Positions 15,904 through 25,070 of a DNA stretch of 64,000 bases are shown here, in pieces. A program made the position numbers and the translations under genes. The notes beneath the pieces are model-generated. The model had not been told where the DNA came from. It ran no database searches and saw nothing but the letters and a program-made list of their open reading frames with translations. The stretch comes from an uncultured Bryobacteraceae bacterium. GTDB lineage: Bacteria; Acidobacteriota; Terriglobia; Bryobacterales; Bryobacteraceae. Each line of letters begins with the position of its first letter. The stretch's first letter is position 1. The stretch lies in the NCBI GenBank assembly GCA_937924525.1, contig CALDSU010000002.1, positions 186,001 to 250,000 of the forward strand, given 5' to 3'.

Positions 15904-16881
15904 ATGCGCTTTCGCGTCCTCTATCACGACCACTGCTTCGACGGGGCGGCGTCGGCCGCTTTCTTCACGCGCTTCGTCGAAGGCGCGCTCGCTCCGCGCG
16001 CGGAATTTGCCTTCACGGGGCTCGCCCACCGCGCCTCGCAGGCGTTCGAGGAATCTCTCTTCGATGGCGACGAGAACGCCATCGTAGACTTCAAATATTG
16101 CAGTTCGCCGCGTCTCACCTGGTGGTTTGATCATCATCAGAGCGCGTTCCTCTCGCCGGAGGACGCCGAACATTTCCGCCGCGACCGCAGCGGCAAGAAA
16201 TTTTACGATCCCAGCTTCAAATCCTGCACGCTGTTTATCGCCACCATCGCCAAGAGACATTGGGGCTTTGAGGCGCCGGACCTGAACGAACTGGTGAAGT
16301 GGGCCAATATCATCGACGGCGCGCAATACCCCAGCGCGAAGGTGGCCGTTGAACTGGCAGAGCCGGCCATGCAACTCACGCTGGTGATTGAAGCGGCCAA
16401 GGGCAGCGCCATCGTGCAGCAGATTATCCGCTGGATGCGCCAGCAGCCTCTGGGCGCCATCATGCGCGAACCCGAGATTCAAGCCCTCTATCAGCCGCTG
16501 TACGAACGGCACCTGCGCTCAGTGGACACGATTCGCGAGCGGGCGGCGCTTGAGGCCGGCGTGTTGTACTTCGACCTGACCGGATGCGAGCTGGAAGGCT
16601 ACAACAAGTTCATCCCCTACTATCTGTTTCCCGACACGGTGTACACGGTGAGCGTAAGCCCTGCGACGTTCCGCACCAAGATCTCCGTGGGGTCCAACCC
16701 CTGGGCTCCGCGGGAACCGGAGCACAACCTGGCCACGATTTGCGAGCGGTATGGTGGCGGAGGGCATCCGCGGGTAGGCGCCATCAGTTTCGAGCCGGGG
16801 GAAATCGAGCGTGCGCGCCAGGTGGCGCGGGAGATTGTCGGGATTCTCCAGCGGCCGCCGGAGGAAGGCCACCCCGCGTGA
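15904..16881 (+). CDS. DHH superfamily phosphoesterase
   Basis: A 325-residue protein of the DHH/DHHA1 type. Metal-binding motifs are HDHCFDGAASA with D13, VDF around D62, and D76-H77-H78 (WWFDHHQS); the DHHA1 signature YGGGGHPRVGAISF sits near residues 282-295. Members include NrnA-like oligonucleotide and cyclic-dinucleotide hydrolases and RecJ. Which substrate this one cuts is not readable. It is soluble and lacks a signal peptide. It lies 79 bases after the M48 gene on the same strand. Confidence 0.88.
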   Translation: MRFRVLYHDHCFDGAASAAFFTRFVEGALAPRAEFAFTGLAHRASQAFEESLFDGDENAIVDFKYCSSPRLTWWFDHHQSAFLSPEDAEHFRRDRSGKKFYDPSFKSCTLFIATIAKRHWGFEAPDLNELVKWANIIDGAQYPSAKVAVELAEPAMQLTLVIEAAKGSAIVQQIIRWMRQQPLGAIMREPEIQALYQPLYERHLRSVDTIRERAALEAGVLYFDLTGCELEGYNKFIPYYLFPDTVYTVSVSPATFRTKISVGSNPWAPREPEHNLATICERYGGGGHPRVGAISFEPGEIERARQVAREIVGILQRPPEEGHPA

Positions 16882-16982
16882 AGGCCTGCTGCGGGTGGCG
16901 GTGGGCGCGGTTGGCGCCACAAGGTTCCCGGCCCGCTCGCTTCCGCTCGCGGCTCCGGCTGGCGGGTAAGGGTGGCGATTGG

Positions 16983-17594
16983 TCAGCGGGGGCCTTGGGG
17001 GCGCAGAATCTCGCCCCAGACCACTTCGTAGGCTTCCACTTCATCCCACAGGTTCTTGCCTGCCCGCACGAACACGCGCGTCTGGGTCGGCAGCGCGGCG
17101 CGTTCCGCCAGCCGGCCCTCGCCGCGGAAGGTGGTGTCGTAGCGCAACTGGAACGTCTTCTGCTCGCCGTTGCGCAGGCGGAGCACCAGGCGTTCCTCGC
17201 TCACCTCGGTCACGATGCCGGTAAAGGTCAGGTTGCCCCTCACCAGGAGACTGGAGGAAGAGCTCAGTGACCGCCACGACAACGCCGGCGCGGCGCGGGG
17301 ACGGGTCAACACCAACTTCACCAGTCTGGCGTGCGGCGGGGCGGGTTCCCGAGCGGAAACCACGTCGACAATGTCGCCGCGTTGCAGCGCCTGGAAACGA
17401 ATCCGCTGGTTCTCGCGCTCAATCCAGGTCTGTTCGTCGGTGCGATAGCGATGCACGCGGTAATCGGCGGTGCGAATGGAGAATTCGCGCCCTTCGATTT
17501 GGACCACCTCTCCGCGCAGGAGCATCAGCGGCGCTTCCTCCTGGGCAAAGCAGGCCGGCGGCAGAATCGCGATGACCAACCACGCGTACCGCAT
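16983..17594 (-). CDS. Exported protein of unknown function, beta-rich
   Basis: A 203-residue protein with a signal peptide (MRYAWLVIAILPPACFAQ). The mature part is mostly short beta-strand-like stretches in two similar halves: LRGEVVQIEGREFSIRT then VHRYRTDEQTWIE, and TFTGIVTEVSEERLVLRL then QLRYDTTFRGEG. Such repeats look like the small OB/DUF5666-like domains of exported bacterial proteins. The ATG at 17594 has GGAGG just upstream; a GTG at 17612 is less likely. No function is assigned. It is divergent from the toroid-protein gene. Confidence 0.65.
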   Translation of the reverse strand: MRYAWLVIAILPPACFAQEEAPLMLLRGEVVQIEGREFSIRTADYRVHRYRTDEQTWIERENQRIRFQALQRGDIVDVVSAREPAPPHARLVKLVLTRPRAAPALSWRSLSSSSSLLVRGNLTFTGIVTEVSEERLVLRLRNGEQKTFQLRYDTTFRGEGRLAERAALPTQTRVFVRAGKNLWDEVEAYEVVWGEILRPQGPR

Positions 17595-17669
17595 CTGCCT
17601 CCAGGCTACCACCGGGAGCGGGTGTTAGACTGGAGGTTTCATTCGTCAGCAAAAGGATTCGCATCGATC

Positions 17670-18746
17670 TTGGACATAGAATCGTTGTTGGCGCGCGCCG
17701 GCGCGTGGTTTCTGCATTCGGGCATTCAGGAGCCGGAAGGAGGCGTGGCGCGCTTTTACCTTGCCGACCGGCAGCTCAATCGCCCGGTGTCCACCGAAAT
17801 TACGGGCTACGCCATCAGCGCGCTGTTGTACTTGGCGGCGCGGACCCGGCAGAGCGAATATCGCGCGCGCGCCGAGCAGGCGGGACAATTCCTGGTTCAC
17901 CGGGCGTGGGACCCGGCGTCCGCGATTTTCCCCTTCGAGTGCTCCCCCGAGCGGCCGCTGGCGTACTTTTTCGACTGCGGCATCATTGTCCGCGCGCTTC
18001 TTCAGCTCTGGCGAGCCAGCGGCCGGGAGGAGTATCGCCAGTACGCCGTGGCCTGCGGCCAGGCCATGGCGGCGGACTTTCCCCGCGCGGAGAACGGCGT
18101 GGAGCCGATTTTGGAGCTGCCCGGCAAGCGCCCCCTGGCGCGGGGCGAGACCTGGTCCCGGCAGCCGGGCTGTTATCAGTTGAAGTCGGCGCTGGCATGG
18201 TACGAACTCCATGCCGCGGCTGGGGCGGAGAGCTTCCGGGAGGCGTATGAGGACATGCTGCGCCGGACCTTGCCCACCCACGGAGACTTCCTGCCCGGAT
18301 CGCCCGATCCGCACCGGGTGATGGACCGGCTGCACGCGTACTGTTACTTCCTGGAAGGACTGCTGCCTGTGGCGGGGCGGGCGGAGGCCGCGGAAGCCTT
18401 GCGCGCCGGCATCGCGACGGTCAGCCGGTTGTTGCGGGACATCCGCCCCGAGTTCGCCCGCTCTGATGTCTACGCCCAGTTGCTGCGCCTGCGGATTCTG
18501 GCGGAAGCGGCGGGCGCCGCCGCGCTGGAGCGCGACGCCGCCGGCGAGGAGGCCGCCTGCTTACGCCGCTTCTCCATCGACGATCCGGACCCGCGCCTGC
18601 GGGGCGGCTTCTACTTCGGCGCGCGCCATGGATCCTTTGTGCCGCACGTCAACCCCGTCTCGGCCAGTTTCGCGGTACAGGCGCTGGCGCTCTGGGATGA
18701 CTACCTGGCCGGACGCCGGGACGCGTCCTGGCAGGCGCTGATCTGA
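17670..18746 (+). CDS. Alpha/alpha-toroid protein, glycosidase- or epimerase-like
   Basis: A 358-residue soluble protein of helical repeats with aromatic and acidic pairs (STEITGYAISALLYLA, YFFDCGIIVRALLQLW, QLKSALAWYELH, HVNPVSASFAVQALALWDDY). This is typical of (alpha/alpha)6 toroids such as uronate hydrolases, epimerases and lyases. The TTG at 17670 is the best start in reach, giving MDIESLLARAGAWFL; the ribosome site is weak. It ends three bases before a glycosyltransferase start, so both probably act on the same surface or secreted glycan. Exact chemistry is unknown. Confidence 0.65.
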   Translation: MDIESLLARAGAWFLHSGIQEPEGGVARFYLADRQLNRPVSTEITGYAISALLYLAARTRQSEYRARAEQAGQFLVHRAWDPASAIFPFECSPERPLAYFFDCGIIVRALLQLWRASGREEYRQYAVACGQAMAADFPRAENGVEPILELPGKRPLARGETWSRQPGCYQLKSALAWYELHAAAGAESFREAYEDMLRRTLPTHGDFLPGSPDPHRVMDRLHAYCYFLEGLLPVAGRAEAAEALRAGIATVSRLLRDIRPEFARSDVYAQLLRLRILAEAAGAAALERDAAGEEAACLRRFSIDDPDPRLRGGFYFGARHGSFVPHVNPVSASFAVQALALWDDYLAGRRDASWQALI

Positions 18747-18749
18747 AAC

Positions 18750-21434
18750 GTGGCTGCCCCGCCGGTCAAGGTCGCCTGCTGTTCCGGCACTGAGGAGTTG
18801 AACGCCGAACTGGTGCGGCGGGTCGCAGAATTGTATCCGGACTTGCCGCTGTACGTGGTCGCCGAGTTTCCGCCCGAGCGCGGCCGCTGGATTCCTTATC
18901 ATCCGGCGCGCAGCTTCGCCGAGAACCTCGCGCGCTGCCGGGCGGCGCTGGCCGGCAAGCGCATCCGGATCGCGGCCGTCCTGCTGGTTCCGAACCTGCC
19001 GTACCGCCGCCTGCGCTGGATCGCCTGGTGCCTTTCGCCGCGGGGGTGGCTGGCGTATAACGAACACTTCGGGTCGTTCATGTTGCGGCCCCGCTGCCTG
19101 GGAACCATCGTCCGGCACGCCCTCTGGCGGACGCGCAATTTCCTGCGCTGGCAAACCAATCCCGGCGGACCTTGGTACACGTTCTGGTGGAGACTGGCCC
19201 GCCCGGCGGAGTGGCGCCTGCCGCTGGCGCTGGCCGTGGCGCGAAGCGCGGGCTTGCTCGCCTGCTTGCTCAAAGGGGTGTGGCCGCCCGCGGCAACGCC
19301 GGAGGACTCCGCCGTGCTGGCCGAGGGCGTTACGGTGGTGATTCCTTCCCGCAATGGCCGCGACCTGCTCGCCAGCGCGCTGCCGCCCGTGCTGGAGGAC
19401 CTGCCGGAGGCCTCCGAAGTGATCGTGATCGACAACGGCTCACAGGACGGCACGGAGGTAGTGCTGCGCGAGCGCTTTCCCAAAGTCCGGGTAGAGTGTT
19501 TTGTCGAACCCCTGTCGTTCGCGCGCGCGGTGAACCGGGGGATCCGCCTGGCCCGATTCTCCCGCGTCTGCCTGCTGAATAACGACATGCGCGTGTTCCC
19601 GGGATTCTTCGCCGCGCTGCAATCCGCGTTTGAGAGAGTTCCCGATCTGTTCTGCGCGACTGCCCAGATTTTTTTCGAAGCGGGCAAGCGTCGCGAAGAA
19701 ACCGGCAAAGCCGTTTGGGCGCGGGAGGGCCCGGCCGATTTCCCCGTCCGGTGCGAAACGCCGCTCGCGGGCGAGGATGGCGCGTTCGTTCTCTATGGCA
19801 GCGGCGGATGCTCCCTGTACGATACCCGCAAGCTGCGCGCTTTGGGCGGCGCGGACGAAGCGTACGAGCCGGCGTACGTCGAGGATTTGGACCTGGGTTA
19901 TCGCGCCTGGCTGCGGGGATGGCCCAGCGTCTTCTGCGCCGAGGCTCGCGTCGAACACCGGCACCGCGCCACCACGGCCCGGTATTATTCGGCCGCGCAA
20001 CTGGCGGAAGCGCTCGAGACGAATTATCTGCGCTTTCTGTGCCGCGCCGTGGCGCATCCCGACCGGTTCCGGAAGTTGTGGCGGGAGGCGTTACGCCGCC
20101 TGCACCTGAAGGCGGTCGCAGGGCACGCGGAAGCGCTGCCAGTGCTGAGACGGGCCGGGCGCGCCCCCTGGTGGTTGCGACCCGCGCCGCCGGAGCCGGG
20201 AGACGAAGAAGAAATCCTGGCGCTGGGCAGCGGTCAGGTGGCGGTGTTCCCCGGCCGGGCGCCGCGCGGACGTCCGGTCGTGATGATTGCTTCTCCCTAT
20301 CCGCCGTATCCGCTCGCCCACGGCGCGGCGGTGCGGATGTACAACCTGATGCGCAGGGCGGCGGAGGAGTTCACCCAGGTGCTGATCTGCTTTGTCACCG
20401 AGTGGGCGCCCCCGCCGCCCGAACTGCTCGAGATCTGCGCGGAGGTGATCTATGTGCTGCGGCGTGGGGCGCACAACCTGCCCCCGTCGGCGCGTCCGGA
20501 CACCGTGGAGGAGTTCGCCTCGCCGGCGTTTCGCGCCGCGCTACGACAGGCCGTTCGCCAGTGGCGGCCCGGCCTGGTCCAACTCGAATTCACCCAGATG
20601 GCCCAATACGCCGCCGCGGCGCGGCCCGCGCGGACCCTCCTGGTGGAGCACGACATCACCTTCGACCTGTACGAGCAGATGCACCGGCTGGAGCCGGATT
20701 GGGAAACCCGGCGGCAACTGGAACGCTGGCGACGGTTCGAGACGCAGGCCTGGCGGGAGGTGGATGCGGTGGTCGTCATGTCGGAACGGGACCGCCGCCG
20801 CGTGCGCGGCGCCCCCGCCGAGGTGTTGGAGAACGGCGTCGATTTGGAGCGGTTCCAGCCCGGCGCGGAACCGCCTGCGCCGGGAAGGCTGCTGTTCATC
20901 GGATCGTTCGGACACCTGCCCAATCTGCTGGGTCTGGAATTCTTCCTGAAACACATCTGGCCGCAACTCGAGCCCCTCCACCCGGTGCTGCATGTGATCG
21001 CCGGCCGGACGCCCGCATACTTCCTGGACCGCTATCGGGACCGCGTGTCCCTGGACTTGTCGCAGCCGGGCATCGAGTTGGAAGGGTTCGTGGCCGACGT
21101 GCGTCCCGCTTACCGGCGCGCGGCGGTCGTGATTGTCCCGCTGGTGGCTTCGGCAGGGACCAACATCAAAGTGCTGGAAGCGATGGCGATGGGCAGGGCC
21201 GTGGTCAGCACGCCGGCCGGGGTGAACGGTCTCGAGCTGGGCGCCGAATCAGGAGTCGCGATTGCCCGGGATGCCGAGGCGTTCGCCGGCGCGGTGAGCG
21301 ACCTGCTGCTGAGCGAGGAAGCGCGGCGGGAAGCGGAGCAGGCGGCGCGGCGCGCCGTGACCGCCCGTTTCGGCTGGGACGAGATCGCCTGCCGGCAGAG
21401 CCGCTTCTACCGCCGCCTGTGGGGTGGCCCGTGA
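18750..21434 (+). CDS. Two-domain glycosyltransferase (GT2 plus GT4) with unknown N-terminal region
   Basis: An 894-residue fusion. Residues 1-190 are unassigned. A GT2 domain runs from about 192 (VTVVIPSRNGRDLLASALPP) through NNDMRVFPGF near 277 to EDLDLGYRAWLRGW near 378. A GT4 domain begins near 510 (SPYPPYPLAHGAAVRMYNLM) and ends with VLEAMAMGRAVVSTPAGVNGLE. The first is inverting and the second retaining, so one polypeptide may add two sugars in sequence to a polysaccharide or cell-surface glycan. It starts with GTG three bases after the toroid-protein stop, indicating an operon. Confidence 0.85.
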   Translation: MAAPPVKVACCSGTEELNAELVRRVAELYPDLPLYVVAEFPPERGRWIPYHPARSFAENLARCRAALAGKRIRIAAVLLVPNLPYRRLRWIAWCLSPRGWLAYNEHFGSFMLRPRCLGTIVRHALWRTRNFLRWQTNPGGPWYTFWWRLARPAEWRLPLALAVARSAGLLACLLKGVWPPAATPEDSAVLAEGVTVVIPSRNGRDLLASALPPVLEDLPEASEVIVIDNGSQDGTEVVLRERFPKVRVECFVEPLSFARAVNRGIRLARFSRVCLLNNDMRVFPGFFAALQSAFERVPDLFCATAQIFFEAGKRREETGKAVWAREGPADFPVRCETPLAGEDGAFVLYGSGGCSLYDTRKLRALGGADEAYEPAYVEDLDLGYRAWLRGWPSVFCAEARVEHRHRATTARYYSAAQLAEALETNYLRFLCRAVAHPDRFRKLWREALRRLHLKAVAGHAEALPVLRRAGRAPWWLRPAPPEPGDEEEILALGSGQVAVFPGRAPRGRPVVMIASPYPPYPLAHGAAVRMYNLMRRAAEEFTQVLICFVTEWAPPPPELLEICAEVIYVLRRGAHNLPPSARPDTVEEFASPAFRAALRQAVRQWRPGLVQLEFTQMAQYAAAARPARTLLVEHDITFDLYEQMHRLEPDWETRRQLERWRRFETQAWREVDAVVVMSERDRRRVRGAPAEVLENGVDLERFQPGAEPPAPGRLLFIGSFGHLPNLLGLEFFLKHIWPQLEPLHPVLHVIAGRTPAYFLDRYRDRVSLDLSQPGIELEGFVADVRPAYRRAAVVIVPLVASAGTNIKVLEAMAMGRAVVSTPAGVNGLELGAESGVAIARDAEAFAGAVSDLLLSEEARREAEQAARRAVTARFGWDEIACRQSRFYRRLWGGP

Positions 21435-21446
21435 TAGGTTGAAGGG

Positions 21447-22856
21447 GTGGTGCCCGTCCGCTCCTCGCTCGTGCTGATGGCGTCGCTCGTTCGGGACGGC
21501 CAGATCTCTCCCGTGGAACTCGTGGAGGCTCACCTGGAGCAGATCGAACGACTGGATCCGCGCCTGCGCATGATGGTGCGCGTGTACGCCGACGAGGCGC
21601 GCCGGGCGGCGCGAGAAACCGAAGCCCGGCTGGCGCGCGGCGAGGCTATCGGCCTGCTGCCCGGATTGCCCCTCACCGTGAAGGACAGCTTCGACGTGGC
21701 CGGCTCGCCGACCTGGTGCGGCAGCCGGACCCGGCGCGATCACCGTGCCTCGCGCGACGCCACGGCGGTGGCCCGCCTGCGGGCCGCCGGGGCGATTATC
21801 CTGGGCAAGACCAACACCGCCGAGTTTCTTTATCACTATGAAACCGAGAACTGGATCACCGGCCGCACCGTGAATCCCTGGGATCCGGAGCGCACGGCCG
21901 GCGGTTCCAGCGGCGGGGAGGCGGCGGCGATCGCGGCGCTGTGTTCGGGGGGAGGCATTGGCAGCGACGGAGGCGGATCGATTCGCGTTCCGGCCCACTG
22001 CTGCGGGATTGCGGGCCTCAAGCCTACGCCCGGCCGCATTCCCGCTACGGGGCATTTCCCGGAGATCGGGCACCCCGGCGGGCTTCTCGGCGTGGCCGGA
22101 CCCATGGCCCGCCACGCGCGCGACCTGACGCTGCTGTTCGCCGCGCTTTGCGGCCATGACGACCAGGATCCCTTTTCCGCGCCGGTCCCCTTGCGCACTC
22201 CCGAAACCGCCGGTTTCCGCATTGGCATGGCGGAACAGTTCCCGGGGGTTCCGGTCCATCCGGAGATCCGCGCGGCGGTCCGCATCGCCGCGGGACACCT
22301 GGAGACCGCGGGATTCCCGGTGGAACCGTTCGATCTGCGCCCGGTGGAGCGGGCCCCGCGCCTCTGGTGGTTCTTCTTCGGCCGGCTGTTCGCCCAGGTG
22401 CTGGGACCGGTGGTGGATGAGCATGCCGAGCAGGTGCACCCGCTCGGGAGGGAATTGGTAGACCAGGGCCGCGCCGAGCCGCCGCCCACGGCGGTGGAGA
22501 TTCTGGAGGCGTTGGCCGCGCGGGACAAGTTACGCGCCGGCCTGCTGCGACGGATGCGCGACACCCGCGTCCTGCTGTTGCCGGCCTGCGGCGTGGCCGC
22601 GTGGCGGCCCGGCGAGCGCCGGTGGGAGACGCCGGACGGGCCCCTGGCGTTTCTGGACGCCATGGCGCCCTCGGCTGCGTTCAACCTGCTGGGACTTCCG
22701 GCGTTGACGCTGCCGGCGGGCCAGAACAGCGACGGCCTGCCGCTGGGCATTCAACTCGTCGGCCGCCCTTATGAAGAAGAATTGATACTGGAAGTGGGCG
22801 AGCGGTTCGAAGAGGTGCGGGGCGCTTATCCCGCGCCACCGCTGGCCTGGGCATAG
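21447..22856 (+). CDS. Amidase signature family hydrolase
   Basis: A 469-residue amidase. The Ser-cisSer-Lys centre is visible as LPLTVKDSFDVAG (lysine), GGSSGGEAAAIAAL (cis-serine) and GSDGGGSIRVPAHCCGIAG (nucleophile serine). GatA and free amidases share these; no gatB or gatC is adjacent, so a stand-alone amidase is more likely. The GTG at 21447 keeps the N-terminal helix of the family; ATG at 21477 is an alternative. It starts 12 bases after the glycosyltransferase and overlaps the convergent prmA by 31 bases. Confidence 0.88.
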   Translation: MVPVRSSLVLMASLVRDGQISPVELVEAHLEQIERLDPRLRMMVRVYADEARRAARETEARLARGEAIGLLPGLPLTVKDSFDVAGSPTWCGSRTRRDHRASRDATAVARLRAAGAIILGKTNTAEFLYHYETENWITGRTVNPWDPERTAGGSSGGEAAAIAALCSGGGIGSDGGGSIRVPAHCCGIAGLKPTPGRIPATGHFPEIGHPGGLLGVAGPMARHARDLTLLFAALCGHDDQDPFSAPVPLRTPETAGFRIGMAEQFPGVPVHPEIRAAVRIAAGHLETAGFPVEPFDLRPVERAPRLWWFFFGRLFAQVLGPVVDEHAEQVHPLGRELVDQGRAEPPPTAVEILEALAARDKLRAGLLRRMRDTRVLLLPACGVAAWRPGERRWETPDGPLAFLDAMAPSAAFNLLGLPALTLPAGQNSDGLPLGIQLVGRPYEEELILEVGERFEEVRGAYPAPPLAWA

Positions 22857-23662
22857 GCGATGGCGCACCAATTGCCCTTCTGCCGCTCTTCCAGGATCGG
22901 GTAGCCCAGCGCCGCCACCGCCGACAACACCTGGCCAAGTTCGGGAGTCTCAAAACCTGACAGTACGGCAATGCCGCCGGGCGCCAGCGCCCGCGCCAGT
23001 TCCGGCGCCAGCGCGATGTCCGCCTCCGGACTGATGTTGCAAAGGGCCAGATCGAAGGACGCGGTGGGGGCTGCCGTGGTCGAACCCAGCACGATCTCCC
23101 CGGCCACGCCGGCCTGCGCCAGGTTCGCGCGCGCGATCTCCACGGCTTGCGGATCCAGGTCGCAGCCCCACACGCGGGACGCGCCCAGCAGGGAGGCCGC
23201 GATGCAGAGAATCCCCGAGCCACAGCCGACATCCAGCAGGCGGGTCCCGGGTTTCACATACCGTTCCAGCGCCTCGAGACACAATTGGGTGGCCTCGTGC
23301 GCGCCCGTGCCGCACGCCAGGCCGGGGTTGAACCGAATCACCCAGCGGCCCGGCGGGGCGGAATCGTTCCGCCACTCCGGCACCAGGTAAAACCGCTCGC
23401 CCACCGCAAAGGGCTCCCAGAGGGCGCGGGAAGCGGCCACCCAGTCCTGGGCTTCGTGCCGGACCAGGCGCGCTCCGCGCCGCGCCAGCAGGTCCTGCGC
23501 CATCGGCGGCGCCGGCTCCTCGAAAAACACCCGCAGCCAGACGCCGTCTTCCGGCAAATCCGTCTCCAGAATGCCGGTGCAGCCGGCTTCCCCTAAGTCC
23601 GCAATCAACCCGTCGCGTTCGGCCGCGGCGGCGGGAAATTCGATGGAAATCGTGTCGCCCAA
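22826..23662 (-). CDS. prmA: Ribosomal protein L11 methyltransferase
   Basis: A 278-residue SAM-dependent methyltransferase that trimethylates ribosomal protein L11. The Rossmann motif LLDVGCGSGILCIAASLLGA is preceded by the family-specific FNPGLACGTGAHEATQLCLE, and the catalytic-loop region is DLALCNISPEADIALAPEL. The N-terminal substrate domain is somewhat divergent. I chose TTG at 23662 with AAGG upstream, because upstream residues look unlike protein. The 3' end overlaps the amidase convergently. Confidence 0.88.
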   Translation of the reverse strand: MGDTISIEFPAAAAERDGLIADLGEAGCTGILETDLPEDGVWLRVFFEEPAPPMAQDLLARRGARLVRHEAQDWVAASRALWEPFAVGERFYLVPEWRNDSAPPGRWVIRFNPGLACGTGAHEATQLCLEALERYVKPGTRLLDVGCGSGILCIAASLLGASRVWGCDLDPQAVEIARANLAQAGVAGEIVLGSTTAAPTASFDLALCNISPEADIALAPELARALAPGGIAVLSGFETPELGQVLSAVAALGYPILEERQKGNWCAIAYAQASGGAG

Positions 23663-23771
23663 AACTGCCTTGAGTATCGCGCACCCCGGCCGCGGGCGCA
23701 AAAGGATCGCGGCGTTATACTGAGGGTGCAATCCCGACCCTCCGATCATTTCCATACCAGAAGGATTCTCC

Positions 23772-24875
23772 ATGCGAATCGGCGTTCCGAAGGAAATCAA
23801 GGATCATGAATCGCGCGTCGCCCTGGTGCCTCATGGCGTGACCGCGTTACGAGAAGCTGGCCATGAGGTTTTTGTCGAGGCCCTGGCGGGAGCGGGCAGT
23901 TCGTTCACCGACGAAGAGTATGCCGCCGCCGGCGCGGTGATTGTCCCCACCGCCGCGGAAGTCTGGAAGGCCGCAGACCTGATCGTCAAGGTCAAGGAGC
24001 CCCAACCGGCGGAGTACCGTTATTTCCGGAGCGACTTGACGCTATTTACCTACCTGCACCTGGCGCCGCTTCCCGAGTTGACCCAGGCCATGCTGGACAG
24101 CGGGATCACCGGCATCGCGTACGAAACCATTGAAGAGGCGGATCGCTCGCTGCCCCTGCTCACGCCCATGAGCGAAGTGGCGGGCCGGATGGCGGTGCAG
24201 ATCGGCGCCCAGTACCTGGAGGCGCCGAACGGGGGACGCGGCGTTCTGCTGGGAGGCGTGCCGGGAGTGGCGCCCGCCAATGTCGCCATCATCGGCGGCG
24301 GGGTGGTGGGAACTAATGCCGCCAAAGTCGCCATCGGCATGGGCGCGCACGTCACGATGATCGACCGCAGCCTCAATCGTCTGCGCCAGTTGGACGATAT
24401 CTTCAACGGGCAGGTGGTCACGCTGGCGTCGAATCAATGGACGATCCACGAGACGCTGAAACTGGCGGATCTGGTGATCGGCGCGGTCCTGGTGCCTGGG
24501 GCGTCCGCGCCCCGCCTGGTGCGGCGGCCAACCCTGGTCGCCATGAAACAGGGCGCGGTGATGGTGGACGTCGCGATTGATCAGGGCGGATGTTTTGAAA
24601 CCTCCCGGCCCACGACCCACAGCAATCCGGTGTATTACGAGGAGGGCGTGCTCCACTACTGCGTGTCGAACATGCCTGCGGCGGTGCCCCACACCTCGAC
24701 GTTCGCGCTGACCAACGCGACGTTCCCCTACTTGCAGGAAATTGCCCACCAGGGCGTGGAGCGCGCCATCCGCGGCAACGCGGCGATCCGGCTGGGAGTG
24801 AATATCTACCAGGGGAAAGTGACCTACCGCGGCGTGGCGGAGTCCCAGGGTCGCCCCTATCACGAGATTGTCTAG
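23772..24875 (+). CDS. ald: Alanine dehydrogenase
   Basis: A 367-residue NAD-dependent enzyme interconverting L-alanine and pyruvate plus ammonia. The start [20 protein letters not shown], the substrate lysine and histidine regions ([19 protein letters not shown]) and the NAD fold [20 protein letters not shown] near residue 174 are diagnostic; [20 protein letters not shown] is a conserved C-terminal block. An AGAAGGA ribosome site lies six bases upstream. It is divergent from prmA with 109 bases between. Confidence 0.97.
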   Translation: MRIGVPKEIKDHESRVALVPHGVTALREAGHEVFVEALAGAGSSFTDEEYAAAGAVIVPTAAEVWKAADLIVKVKEPQPAEYRYFRSDLTLFTYLHLAPLPELTQAMLDSGITGIAYETIEEADRSLPLLTPMSEVAGRMAVQIGAQYLEAPNGGRGVLLGGVPGVAPANVAIIGGGVVGTNAAKVAIGMGAHVTMIDRSLNRLRQLDDIFNGQVVTLASNQWTIHETLKLADLVIGAVLVPGASAPRLVRRPTLVAMKQGAVMVDVAIDQGGCFETSRPTTHSNPVYYEEGVLHYCVSNMPAAVPHTSTFALTNATFPYLQEIAHQGVERAIRGNAAIRLGVNIYQGKVTYRGVAESQGRPYHEIV

Positions 24876-25070
24876 CCGAGGGCGCGAGACCGCGCCGGCG
24901 CCCAACGCCGAAGCGACTGCCGCCTGTCTTATTCCGGAAACGCGCCGGATTCGGCCTGCATCCAACCAAGTGACGGGATTCATCCGGGAGTAGCCTGTGT
25001 GAAACCGGCTCCGTCGCCAAGCCCGGTCCGAGGCGTGAGACGGGAGACTTTCGCTGCCATTTCCCCCGTT

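Noticed and set aside
21447-22856. Amidase as GatA of the tRNA amidotransferase
   Set aside because: No gatB or gatC beside it, and the C-terminal half is not specific; kept as general amidase.
24980-25065. Cobalamin-riboswitch-like phrases on the plus strand (GTGTGAAACCGG, then GGGAGAC and GCTGCC)
   Set aside because: The order and spacing do not match the B12 box well, and no plus-strand gene follows; the downstream gene is on the other strand and ends here.
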